Shown here: piece by piece, positions 6,411 through 13,717 of the stretch
Layout: every line of letters begins with the position of its first letter
Position numbering within the stretch: the stretch's first letter is position 1
Assembly (NCBI GenBank): GCA_023389295.1
Contig: JAEWEO010000293.1
Coordinates: 1-17,481 of the forward strand
Direction: 5' to 3'
DNA: 17,481 nucleotides
DNA from: Bacillota bacterium
Lineage (GTDB): Bacteria > Bacillota > Clostridia > Lachnospirales > Lachnospiraceae
Notes under the pieces: model-generated
Told to the model about the DNA's origin: nothing
Database searches by the model: none
What the model saw: the letters and a program-made list of their open reading frames with translations, nothing else
Made by a program: the position numbers and the translations under genes

Positions 6411-7586
6411 TTAGCCTACCGTAATAACCTCAACAGAATTTAATGCTATCTCGATCATTTCTTCAATCTTTTCTTCCAACTTTTTCTCTGATTTATTAAT
6501 TACTTTAATGCTTGGCTTAGTTACCGGATGCTTAGCTACAAAGATGGTACAGCAATCCTCAAAAGGCTGAATCGAGGTTTCAAAGGTATCAATTTCCTTG
6601 GCAATCTCCACAATATCCTTTTTATCAAAGGCGATTAAAGGACGATACACGGGTAATGTACATACTTCATTGGTCGCTGCAAGACTTTGCATCGTCTGGC
6701 TTGCCACCTGACCGATACTCTCACCGGTGATAAGTCCTAGACAGCCTTCCTTCTCCGCCAGCTTCTCTGCTATTCTCATCATATATCTTCTCATAATTAT
6801 AGTAAGTTCCTCGTGAGGACATTGATCATAGATATATAACTGGATATCAGTAAAGTTAACTACAAATAATTTCATTTTACCTGAATATTTTGAAACCTTC
6901 TCCGCAAGATCCACTACCTTTTGTTTTGCTCTATCGCTGGTATACGGGGGAGCATGGAAATAAGTCGCCGCCAGAGACACTCCTCGTTTGGAGATCATAT
7001 ATCCTGCAACCGGGCTATCAATCCCACCGGAGAGGAGTAGCATTGCCTTACCATTACTGCCTACCGGCATACCGCCAAGACCAGGAATAATAATAGAGTA
7101 TACATAACTTTTACTACGTACTTCTACTGTAATCCTAACTGAGGGCTCATGAACATCTACCTTCATTTCTGGAAATCTTTTTAAAAGATAAGCTCCCATC
7201 TCGATACAAATCTCCGGTGAAGTCAGCGCATAATTTTTGTCGGCACGTTTTGCTTCCACCTTAAAAGTGAATTTGCGATCCGGATACATGGCTTCCACAT
7301 AATCGCCCACACCTTTTGTAAGTGCTTCCCATTCAGAGCTTTCAATTACAGCTACCGGACAGATCGAAGAGATACCGAATACCTTTTGTAAAGCAGACAC
7401 CGTCTCTTCATAATCATATTCTTCAGGGCACTCAACAAAGATTCTCCCCTGTTCTTTACTAACCTCGTAATTGCCTAAGCGATTTAAGGCTTCCTTAATA
7501 CGGTCCCGGAGGGCATTCTCGAAAATATAACGATTATTTCCCTTTAGACCGATTTCAGCATACTTTATTAAAAATGCTTTAAACAT
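6411..7586 (-). CDS. thiI: tRNA 4-thiouridine synthase ThiI (rhodanese-less)
   Basis: ThiI adenylates U8 of tRNA and inserts sulfur to make s4U; in some bacteria it also serves thiazole synthesis. The start chosen is the ATG at 7586-7584, giving the classical MFKAFLIKYAEIGLKG N-terminus and 391 residues; the ATG at 7598 overlaps the GGAGG (7596-7592) that serves the second ATG. Order of domains: an N-terminal ferredoxin-like part, a THUMP domain (about 60-165), and the PP-loop ATPase with SGGIDS at 186-191, then GESIGQVASQT. A cysteine pair Cys345/Cys346 in FEDCCTIF is near the position of the conserved catalytic cysteine of longer ThiI proteins. There is no C-terminal rhodanese domain, as in B. 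subtilis ThiI, which receives sulfur directly from the desulfurase encoded next to it. Here that desulfurase ends 48 bases upstream. Confidence 0.95.
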   Translation of the reverse strand: MFKAFLIKYAEIGLKGNNRYIFENALRDRIKEALNRLGNYEVSKEQGRIFVECPEEYDYEETVSALQKVFGISSICPVAVIESSEWEALTKGVGDYVEAMYPDRKFTFKVEAKRADKNYALTSPEICIEMGAYLLKRFPEMKVDVHEPSVRITVEVRSKSYVYSIIIPGLGGMPVGSNGKAMLLLSGGIDSPVAGYMISKRGVSLAATYFHAPPYTSDRAKQKVVDLAEKVSKYSGKMKLFVVNFTDIQLYIYDQCPHEELTIIMRRYMMRIAEKLAEKEGCLGLITGESIGQVASQTMQSLAATNEVCTLPVYRPLIAFDKKDIVEIAKEIDTFETSIQPFEDCCTIFVAKHPVTKPSIKVINKSEKKLEEKIEEMIEIALNSVEVITVG

Positions 7587-7634
7587 CCTAACCTCCATCT
7601 AATACACACGCTTGTTAATAGCTGTGCATGTACT

Positions 7635-8822
7635 TTATTTTCTTGTATATCTGCGAAGCATGGGTAGGAGCTGTTTGATTTGCTCCAAAGTATAATCTAT
7701 TTCTTCCATCGTTGTCATCTCAGACATGGAAAAACGTAGGGTTGCGTCCATTAAATCTTTTGATAGTCCTATGGCTGTTAATGTAACACTTGGGGTTGGA
7801 TGATGTGAACTGCAGGCTGAACCTGATGATACATATACGCCCTTGTCTTCTAGTGCATGTAGGAATACTTCACTTCTAACTCCTTGGAAACTCACATTCA
7901 TGATATGTGGTGCTGTCTTCTTGATTTGCTCCATCTCAAATTCATTCGTGCATTCCAAGGGAATTCCATTGATCGTTACACCCTCTAGTTTACTGACTTC
8001 TTTAAGAAATTTCTGCTTCAGTTCATACATCCGTGCTATCTTCAAGTCAAAATCCTTGTATAATTCTAACACAGCTTGTCCCAAACCTGCAATACCCGGA
8101 ACATTTTCCGTACCGGAACGCAATCCTTTTTGATGTCCACCACCAAACATGGTAGGATTTATTCTTATTTTTTCATTCACATAGAGCGCACCGACACCCT
8201 TTGGTCCATGGATCTTGTGACCGCTAAAGGAAAGTAAATCAATTCCTTCTCGTTTTGGATAAATACGGTATTTTCCAAAGGCTTGTACAGCATCTACATG
8301 TATGATAAGATCTCTTTTTCTATTTTTTAATTCTGTTGTAAGTTCTTTGATATCCTGAACTGCTCCGATTTCATTATTAACATACATTAACGAAACAAGT
8401 AAGGTATTATCCTTTATTAATTCATACAATTTCTCTTTGATGATTTTACCCGTGGTATCTACCGGTACAAAACTAACCTCAAAACCGTTCTCTTCCAGAT
8501 AAACAAGTGGCTGATGAACGGAGGGATGCTCAATTCTTGTGGTAATAATATGATTTCCCCTGCGCTTATTTGCCATAGCCGTTCCTATCAGGGCGAGGTT
8601 ATTTGCTTCTGTTCCTCCTGAGGTATAGATAATTTCCTTGGGCTCTACTTTTAGTGTACTTGCAATAATCTGAGATGCTTCCTTGATGTATTGCTCTGCT
8701 TTTACTCCAAGTCGGTGCATGGATGAGGGATTACCGTAATCCTCATACAGAGCTTGCACCATCTTATCTCTTACACCTTCTGTCATCTTGGTTGTAGCCG
8801 AATTATCGAAATAGACTTCCAT
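7635..8822 (-). CDS. nifZ: Cysteine desulfurase, NifZ-type partner of ThiI
   Basis: A fold-type I PLP enzyme of 395 residues that removes sulfur from cysteine and carries it as a persulfide. Visible features: N-terminal YFDNSATT, the PLP phosphate-binding TSGGTEANNLAL (68-79), HVDAVQAFGK with the PLP-contacting Asp, the Schiff-base lysine Lys203 in SFSGHKIHGPKG, RSGTENVPGI, and the catalytic Cys337 in SSGSACSSHHP. Its placement directly before a rhodanese-less thiI, with a 48-base gap, matches the B. subtilis nifZ-thiI pair, where the desulfurase is dedicated to s4U synthesis. The symbol rests on that context; the sequence alone would allow a general IscS/NifS-like role. The start has a good GGAGATACC site. 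Transcription probably begins about 226 bases upstream and passes through a strongly folded leader. Confidence 0.88.
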   Translation of the reverse strand: MEVYFDNSATTKMTEGVRDKMVQALYEDYGNPSSMHRLGVKAEQYIKEASQIIASTLKVEPKEIIYTSGGTEANNLALIGTAMANKRRGNHIITTRIEHPSVHQPLVYLEENGFEVSFVPVDTTGKIIKEKLYELIKDNTLLVSLMYVNNEIGAVQDIKELTTELKNRKRDLIIHVDAVQAFGKYRIYPKREGIDLLSFSGHKIHGPKGVGALYVNEKIRINPTMFGGGHQKGLRSGTENVPGIAGLGQAVLELYKDFDLKIARMYELKQKFLKEVSKLEGVTINGIPLECTNEFEMEQIKKTAPHIMNVSFQGVRSEVFLHALEDKGVYVSSGSACSSHHPTPSVTLTAIGLSKDLMDATLRFSMSEMTTMEEIDYTLEQIKQLLPMLRRYTRK

Positions 8823-8883
8823 GGTATCTCCTGAATTTATGTTATAGTTTTTATGTTAAATGTAATTTGTTTTTTTGTATAAT

Positions 8884-9048
8884 CAAATGCGAAGCATTTG
8901 CATAAGCAGATCATTTCCTACATAAGCAGATTAGCAACTCAAATGCTATGCATTTGAGTTCACGTTGCACTTATCCGTGAGTACTTAAGTGCGTTTTCTT
9001 AAGCAAGCTTAAAAACGCACTTAAGTACTCACGGACTAATCTGCTTAT
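8884..9048 (-). other. Nested inverted-repeat element forming a structured 5' leader of nifZ-thiI
   Basis: Within the 388-base gap before nifZ lie four inverted repeats. (1) An outer pair, ATAAGCAGATTAG (8922-8934) with its perfect complement at 9036-9048, 13 bp. (2) Inside it a perfect 24-bp stem, 8974-8997 with 9012-9035, whose central 14 bases are themselves partly self-complementary. (3) Also inside it, an 11-bp stem 8936-8946/8950-8960 with a 3-base loop. (4) Outside it, a 7-bp stem 8884-8890/8894-8900 that shares the CAAATGC core of (3). Pairs 1-3 nest as a three-way junction with 0, 13 and 1 unpaired bases between helices. The predicted nifZ transcript starts at its right edge. It could be a riboregulatory or stabilising leader, or a dispersed palindromic (MITE/REP-like) element; no copy was seen elsewhere in the window. 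The rest of the gap, 8823-8883, holds the ribosome site and no recognised motif. Confidence 0.85.
8901..8931. repeat. Direct repeat of CATAAGCAGAT within the nifZ leader
   Basis: CATAAGCAGAT occurs at 8901-8911 and again at 8921-8931, 20 bases apart. Ten bases of each copy are complementary to 9039-9048, so the two copies could compete for the same arm of the outer helix. Confidence 0.85.
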
Positions 9049-9055
9049 CGTGAAT

Positions 9056-9084
9056 ATTATACCCTATTGTGGGCGATTAAGTAA
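9056..9084 (-). promoter_or_regulatory. Sigma-A-type promoter of nifZ-thiI
   Basis: On the minus strand TTACTT (9084-9079), a 17-base spacer and a consensus TATAAT (9061-9056) form a good promoter. Transcription would start near 9049, at the edge of the inverted-repeat element, giving a leader of about 226 bases before the nifZ start codon. Confidence 0.7.
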
Positions 9085-9119
9085 AGTTTTTTAGCTTTTT
9101 CATTATTTCTATATTGTCT

Positions 9120-9175
9120 TACTTTCTTTTATCTTACTCTTTTATTGTACTTTTTTTATCGTACTTTTTATTCTA
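9120..9175. repeat. Degenerate T-rich tandem repeats
   Basis: Four imperfect units of 13-15 bases, each starting TACT and continuing with T-rich sequence and TAT, begin at 9120, 9135, 9148 and 9162. They lie between the end of the M23 gene and the nifZ promoter. No terminator hairpin is visible for the M23 gene in this stretch. Confidence 0.5.
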
Positions 9176-9210
9176 TTTTTAATTTTTCTTTGAATTTTTG
9201 TTCTGATTTA

Positions 9211-10200
9211 TTAATCGAAGCTTCCGTTCGTTTCCACTGGAGCATATTTTGTTCTGTATTTTTCAAGGATATGTAATATCCAATAAGGGTTGACACTCAT
9301 TTCTCCACTAACAGCATCGACATAAATACCAAGATGCAAATGAACGTCAAACTGGCCTATGGTGCCTTCCTTACCGTAACCGCTATCCCCCATAAAACCT
9401 AATAGCTGCCCTGCGATTACTTCATCCCCTTCTTTTAATCCGGTGACATAGGAATATAAGTGTGCGTAATAGAAATAGCCTCCGGAATTTGAGCGTATAC
9501 CAATTCGATATCCTCCCTGTTCCAGCCATCCCATTTTTTCTACGATTCCATCGGTAATACTGATGATTGGAAAATAACCTCTTTGATTATTCGAGGCCAT
9601 CAAATCCGAGCCCTCGTGTCTGCGGTTTCCACCATAGCTTCGATGCTCGTACCAGGTATTGTCATAGAAGATATCTGCTGACTGCACCCTAGGAACAGGA
9701 AAGTACTCCAAATCAGATAGTACTGCTTGATAATATGAATATAATTCCCTAAAGCTTTCTGTTGCAGATACCTTCCCAATTGCTCGATAAAAGGTAATAT
9801 CATCTACAACCTCATGATCAATCAGGTCGTAGTAGCAGGCCATCATACTAAAGGTTAAATAACCAATGCGGTCTAGGTACTTCCTATCTTTTAAGTCTGG
9901 GTTTTTCTCTAATAGGTGTTTTATATTCTTATCCGCCTTTTTTAGAGCCGCTTCATTCACTTTCATTTCTCGAAAGGCATCATAATTAATTCCTTCACGG
10001 ATGATATTATCAATTAATATTTCTGTATTCAGTAGCTTCAACTCATAACCTGAGATAAACAAAACTAGAGCAAATATCATAAGGTAAAAGATTCCTAGCT
10101 TCCATTTGCTATAACTTTGTACTGATTGTATCTTTATCCCATAGGTCTTATATATTTTTTTCTTCCTTCTTCGGTCGTTTACAGAACCAGATTGCGACAT
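9211..10200 (-). CDS. Membrane-anchored M23 family metallopeptidase
   Basis: A cell-wall peptidase of the LytM/M23 type, expected to cleave peptidoglycan cross-bridges outside the membrane. The chosen start is the ATG at 10200-10198, preceded by GGAG at 8 bases; the longer frame from 10242 lacks a ribosome site. This gives 329 residues: a basic cytoplasmic N-terminus (RRRKKK at 10-15), one membrane segment (about 34-51), a helical linker of about 120 residues, then the M23 domain. The zinc ligands and active-site residues are present: His195 and Asp199 in RRHEGSD, His247 in YYAHL, and HLHLG (His287, His289). It should therefore be catalytically active. It lies downstream of the LCP gene but behind a hairpin terminator and has its own TATAAT-containing upstream region. 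A role in division or sporulation cannot be read from sequence. Confidence 0.88.
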   Translation of the reverse strand: MSQSGSVNDRRRKKKIYKTYGIKIQSVQSYSKWKLGIFYLMIFALVLFISGYELKLLNTEILIDNIIREGINYDAFREMKVNEAALKKADKNIKHLLEKNPDLKDRKYLDRIGYLTFSMMACYYDLIDHEVVDDITFYRAIGKVSATESFRELYSYYQAVLSDLEYFPVPRVQSADIFYDNTWYEHRSYGGNRRHEGSDLMASNNQRGYFPIISITDGIVEKMGWLEQGGYRIGIRSNSGGYFYYAHLYSYVTGLKEGDEVIAGQLLGFMGDSGYGKEGTIGQFDVHLHLGIYVDAVSGEMSVNPYWILHILEKYRTKYAPVETNGSFD

Positions 10201-10348
10201 ATGATCTACTCCAAAATATAAAATATTCCTTTTTTGTAACACAGCATTCCTTTTACTTATTCATTGTTCTTGGTATGCTTCTGAGGACATATTATTATAT
10301 GTTCGGATCATTGACATTATAACAATCTATTAGCTGCAAGAGACAAGA

Positions 10349-10388
10349 CAAGTGCATTCCGATGGATATAGAATACGGAATGCACTTG
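10349..10388 (-). terminator. Hairpin terminator after the LCP gene
   Basis: A perfect 13-bp stem (CAAGTGCATTCCG, 10349-10361, with its complement 10376-10388) and a 14-base loop lie 25 bases beyond the LCP stop codon. On the minus strand it is followed by TCTTGTCTCTTG, only moderately T-rich, so termination may be partial. Confidence 0.6.
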
Positions 10389-10413
10389 AATATCATCCTT
10401 AATTATCAACCTC

Positions 10414-11940
10414 TTAATTTCCGCTCGTCTGCGTATCACTACCGTTAACTAAGCCTGTATTTACAGTATTCTGCACAGGATCTTCCCCAAAAATGAAACT
10501 ATGTAAAATTTCTACATTTTTATCCAAATCAGGAATTAAAACTGCCATACCACGTACTTTCTTATTATCAACGAAGGTACCATCTGCAGGAATTCTAAGC
10601 TGCTCCATATCGGTCGTTCCCATTTCAAAAAATGAGTTTAATAAAAGTTCGAAGCATTTATTATCAATATCCGTTGTAATCATCGGAAGTAATTCAAGCA
10701 TGATGGTCGCCAATTCAGCTTTGCTGGTAGTCTTATATTTATCGAAGATCGCATTTAATACAATACGATGTCTGTCCGTTCTTCCATAATCATTGTTATT
10801 ACCGGTAATTGTTGCTCTTTTACGTACACGACTATAGCCAAGTACCTGATTACCGTTTAATAACTGCTTCCCTTCTACAACATTTCTATTTGCCGGGTTT
10901 GAGATATAGTTAGTAGAATTTAAATAACTAGCTTCTCCGGAGGTCAAGGTAATCTCAAGTCCTCCAAGTCGATCAATGATTTTCTCAAAATTCTCAAAGT
11001 TAACCATGACACAACCATCCAGTTGTAAATCAAAGTTTAAGGCAATGGTTTCATAAAGAAGATCAAGTCCTCCCTTTTCATAAGCAGTATTCAGCTTATT
11101 GTCGTTATATCCAGGTATTTGAACAAGGGTGTCTCTCATGAGTGAGGTGAGTCTCAATGTTTTATTGTTTGTATTCATAGTGGCAACAACAATTACGTCC
11201 GTTCTACCTCTACTGGTGCCGTTTCCAATGGCTTCTTCACCTAACAATAATATATTATAAACACCTTCTTCTTGTCTTCCATCACCAGGATGATCTGGCC
11301 ATTTAATCGTACTAGGGTCAATTTCTTCCCCCTTCGCTGTTATATCATCTTCATCCAAATAATCCACATCTTCTACTACATCCGAATTATCTTGAAAATT
11401 ACCGGTCCAGGTTGCCCATATTGTACCACCTAAATTAACTCCCATACCCATTAATAATTGGTTACCGGGTTTGGTAAATCCCAAAAAGAAGCCAAATCCA
11501 ATGAAGCATAGTAACGTTAATACTATACCACTTTGGATTTTAAACCAGCGTTGTTTTTTTTGTTGTTTTTCTTCTTCCACTTGTATTGTTTCCATTTCTG
11601 CACAAATCTGTTTTGCCAGAGAATCCTTTATATCCCCTAATTCATCATCAATGATGTCAGCAGTTATAACATCCGCTGTTTGTGAAGCTGCAGCATTCTC
11701 TTCTTCAAAATCTATTCTTATAGGTTCTACTATTCTTGTATTACTGATATTATTGTTGTCAGCTACCTCAGGTGTATCCGTTTTTTCACTAATATCCTCT
11801 GCTACGTATCCATTCGTCACAACTTCATCTGTTGACTCACTAAAATCCCCTAAGACTTTTTCTATGTTCTTATTAAAATTCTTGCTAAACTCCGGATCAT
11901 TATCGAAATCAAATGTAGAATTCTCACTATCTTTATCCAT
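10414..11940 (-). CDS. LytR-CpsA-Psr (LCP) family cell-wall glycopolymer ligase
   Basis: LCP proteins transfer teichoic acids or other glycopolymers from lipid carriers to peptidoglycan on the outer face of the membrane. The chosen start is the ATG at 11940-11938, with GGGAGAG about 5 bases upstream; the ATG at 12000 has no such site. The protein has 508 residues: an acidic, low-complexity cytoplasmic head (about 1-130), one membrane segment (about 136-155), a short acidic linker, then the LCP domain (about 225-400). Hallmarks: YNILLLG, GRTDVIVV (Arg246, Asp248), TSLMRDT (Arg269, Asp270), KLNTAY, LGYSRVRK (Arg371, Arg373) and YGRTDRHR. These are the pyrophosphate- and magnesium-binding residues of the family. 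The long cytoplasmic head exceeds that of LytR or TagT and could be a regulatory or phosphorylation region (inference). It lies downstream of pepD, 156 bases away. Confidence 0.92.
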   Translation of the reverse strand: MDKDSENSTFDFDNDPEFSKNFNKNIEKVLGDFSESTDEVVTNGYVAEDISEKTDTPEVADNNNISNTRIVEPIRIDFEEENAAASQTADVITADIIDDELGDIKDSLAKQICAEMETIQVEEEKQQKKQRWFKIQSGIVLTLLCFIGFGFFLGFTKPGNQLLMGMGVNLGGTIWATWTGNFQDNSDVVEDVDYLDEDDITAKGEEIDPSTIKWPDHPGDGRQEEGVYNILLLGEEAIGNGTSRGRTDVIVVATMNTNNKTLRLTSLMRDTLVQIPGYNDNKLNTAYEKGGLDLLYETIALNFDLQLDGCVMVNFENFEKIIDRLGGLEITLTSGEASYLNSTNYISNPANRNVVEGKQLLNGNQVLGYSRVRKRATITGNNNDYGRTDRHRIVLNAIFDKYKTTSKAELATIMLELLPMITTDIDNKCFELLLNSFFEMGTTDMEQLRIPADGTFVDNKKVRGMAVLIPDLDKNVEILHSFIFGEDPVQNTVNTGLVNGSDTQTSGN

Positions 11941-12096
11941 TTTATCTCTCCCAAAAATAGAGGTATGCTGTTTTGAATCTGCAAATGCTTTTTCCCTCAT
12001 CTACATTTGCAGATTCTATATGCAGGATACCGTTTTGTCGTACTAACCAAATTTTTTATCGGTGTAGCTCAACACGCAAGTGAACGCAGACAATGT

Positions 12097-13578
12097 TTAC
12101 GCTCCGATTTTATCTTTTATAATTCTTTCTAAGAATTGATAAACACGAATTGTTGAAGAAATGCTAACCTTCTCTCCAATTGTGTGTACTTCGGTAATAT
12201 CAGGTCCAATGGAAACAATATCAATACCAGGCATTTTTTCATAGATTAGACCACATTCTAATCCTGCATGGATTGCTTCCACAATCATATCTTTGCCGTA
12301 AAGTTCACGGTAATGTTTCTGAAAATGCTCACGTAGAAGAGAATCTTTTTTGAACTCCCATGCTGGATATTCCCAACGTACTACATATTCTCCACCTAAA
12401 AAGTCGGTCATATATTTTAATTTATTGCTTAAAAAGTATTTGTAACCACTCACAGAACTACGAATTGAAGTGTAGAACTCAACTTGATCCGCATCTGTAC
12501 GGAAAATCCCCATATTAAGTGAACTCTCCACCAATCCTTTGATATTAGAGCTCATGACTTGCACTCCGTTTGGCATATTAACCAGAAGGTATAACATCTT
12601 CTCAAAGGACAAAGGATGAAGCACATCAAAAGTACCACTTCCCATATCTTCTACTTCAAAATGAAGCTCCGGTTCACTAGAGGATAACTCCTCTTTGTAT
12701 CTTGCCATAGTAGCGTTAATATTTTGTACTAAGCTATCATATACCGCAGATAAATCCTTGTTGTCTTCTGCTGAAATTAATATTTCTGCATACGCCTCAC
12801 GAGGAATAACATTGTCTTTAAATCCACCTTGCATATGAATTACTTGGAAGGATTCTATTTCTCTTAAGTCAAAAAGCAATCTACCGAGAAGCTTCGTTGC
12901 ATTTTCTCTGTTATTCACAATATCAATACCGGAATGTCCACCAAGTAGACCTCCAATACTAATTTTTACTTTCTTACCGGAGGCAGATACTCTTTTTAGG
13001 GGGAGTGTACTTGTTCCGGTCAAACCACCGGCACAACTGCAAAGAAGATAACCTTCCTCCTCCGAATCTAGATTTATCATATATTTACCTTGTAAATGAG
13101 ATAGGTCAAGGGCTTTTGCTCCGTGCATTCCCACTTCTTCGTCCGTTGTAATAATCGCTTCCAGTCTAGGATGCTCTAGGGTATCATCTGAAAACATAGC
13201 CAGAATGTAGGCAACCGCAATACCATTATCAGCACCTAGCGTAGTACCATCTGCGTGAAGATAATCTCCCTCAACAATGAGTTTAATTTCATCTTTTAAA
13301 AAGTCATGGGTATAGTCCTTACGTTTTTCACAAACCATGTCCATATGGCCTTGCAAAATAATTGCAGGTTCCTCTTCATATCCGGGAGTTGCTTTCTTGA
13401 TCATAATTACATTATTTGCTTCATCCTGAGTATACTCTAAATTATGGGATTTTGCAAAAGCTACCAGATATTCACTAACTTCCTTCTCATTTCCGGATCC
13501 TCTAGGTATTCTAGATATCTCGCTAAAATATTTGAATATTCCCTTATAGTCCATTTGCTCTAAGTTTTTATCCATCAT
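12097..13578 (-). CDS. pepD: Aminoacyl-histidine dipeptidase PepD (M20 family)
   Basis: A cytoplasmic di-zinc dipeptidase of broad specificity, including Xaa-His dipeptides. At 493 residues it has the expected length (E. coli PepD 485). Metal and catalytic residues are visible: His78 and Asp80 in ILQGHMDMV, bridging Asp117 in TTLGADNGIA, the catalytic pair in TTDEEVG (Glu147, Glu148), Asp171 in INLDSEE, and His465 in TEVHTIGE. The lid domain lies between about residues 205 and 380, with GGLLGGHSGIDI at its beginning. The start has only a moderate AAAGG site 10 bases upstream, and a second ATG follows immediately. It supplies free amino acids from imported peptides. It is flanked by LCP and UPF0210 genes with gaps of 139-156 bases, so it may be its own unit. 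Confidence 0.94.
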   Translation of the reverse strand: MMDKNLEQMDYKGIFKYFSEISRIPRGSGNEKEVSEYLVAFAKSHNLEYTQDEANNVIMIKKATPGYEEEPAIILQGHMDMVCEKRKDYTHDFLKDEIKLIVEGDYLHADGTTLGADNGIAVAYILAMFSDDTLEHPRLEAIITTDEEVGMHGAKALDLSHLQGKYMINLDSEEEGYLLCSCAGGLTGTSTLPLKRVSASGKKVKISIGGLLGGHSGIDIVNNRENATKLLGRLLFDLREIESFQVIHMQGGFKDNVIPREAYAEILISAEDNKDLSAVYDSLVQNINATMARYKEELSSSEPELHFEVEDMGSGTFDVLHPLSFEKMLYLLVNMPNGVQVMSSNIKGLVESSLNMGIFRTDADQVEFYTSIRSSVSGYKYFLSNKLKYMTDFLGGEYVVRWEYPAWEFKKDSLLREHFQKHYRELYGKDMIVEAIHAGLECGLIYEKMPGIDIVSIGPDITEVHTIGEKVSISSTIRVYQFLERIIKDKIGA

Positions 13579-13717
13579 AACACACTTGCCTTTCTATTGA
13601 TTTTATAGTTTTTCAAAAAGAATTGAAAACCAATTACCCTATTGTTATGACGTTGCAAATCATTAGACGATAAGATTCTTGGTTTGGTTCAATTACAATA
13701 TTTCACTTTTATAATAA

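Noticed and set aside
8884..8900. Hairpin CAAATGC-GAA-GCATTTG as a terminator
   Set aside because: It lacks a downstream T run on either strand: the minus strand continues ATTATAC followed by A residues.
8823..9060. TPP or other known riboswitch before nifZ-thiI
   Set aside because: The thi-box core and other consensus elements I know are absent; the region is built of perfect inverted repeats, unlike known aptamers.
11471..12046. 191-codon open frame on the plus strand, antisense to the LCP gene
   Set aside because: It lies opposite a clearly recognisable LCP gene, its Ser-rich composition mirrors the acidic head of that gene, and it has no ribosome site.
12001..12096. Promoter for the LCP gene
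   Set aside because: Only weak partial matches (such as ACGACA with TAGAAT at 17 bases) were found; not convincing enough to list as a feature.
13579..13717. Inverted repeat AATTGAA...TTCAATT between the UPF0210 gene and pepD
   Set aside because: The stem is short and bulged, with a loop of about 60 bases and no T run; it could be chance in A/T-rich spacer.
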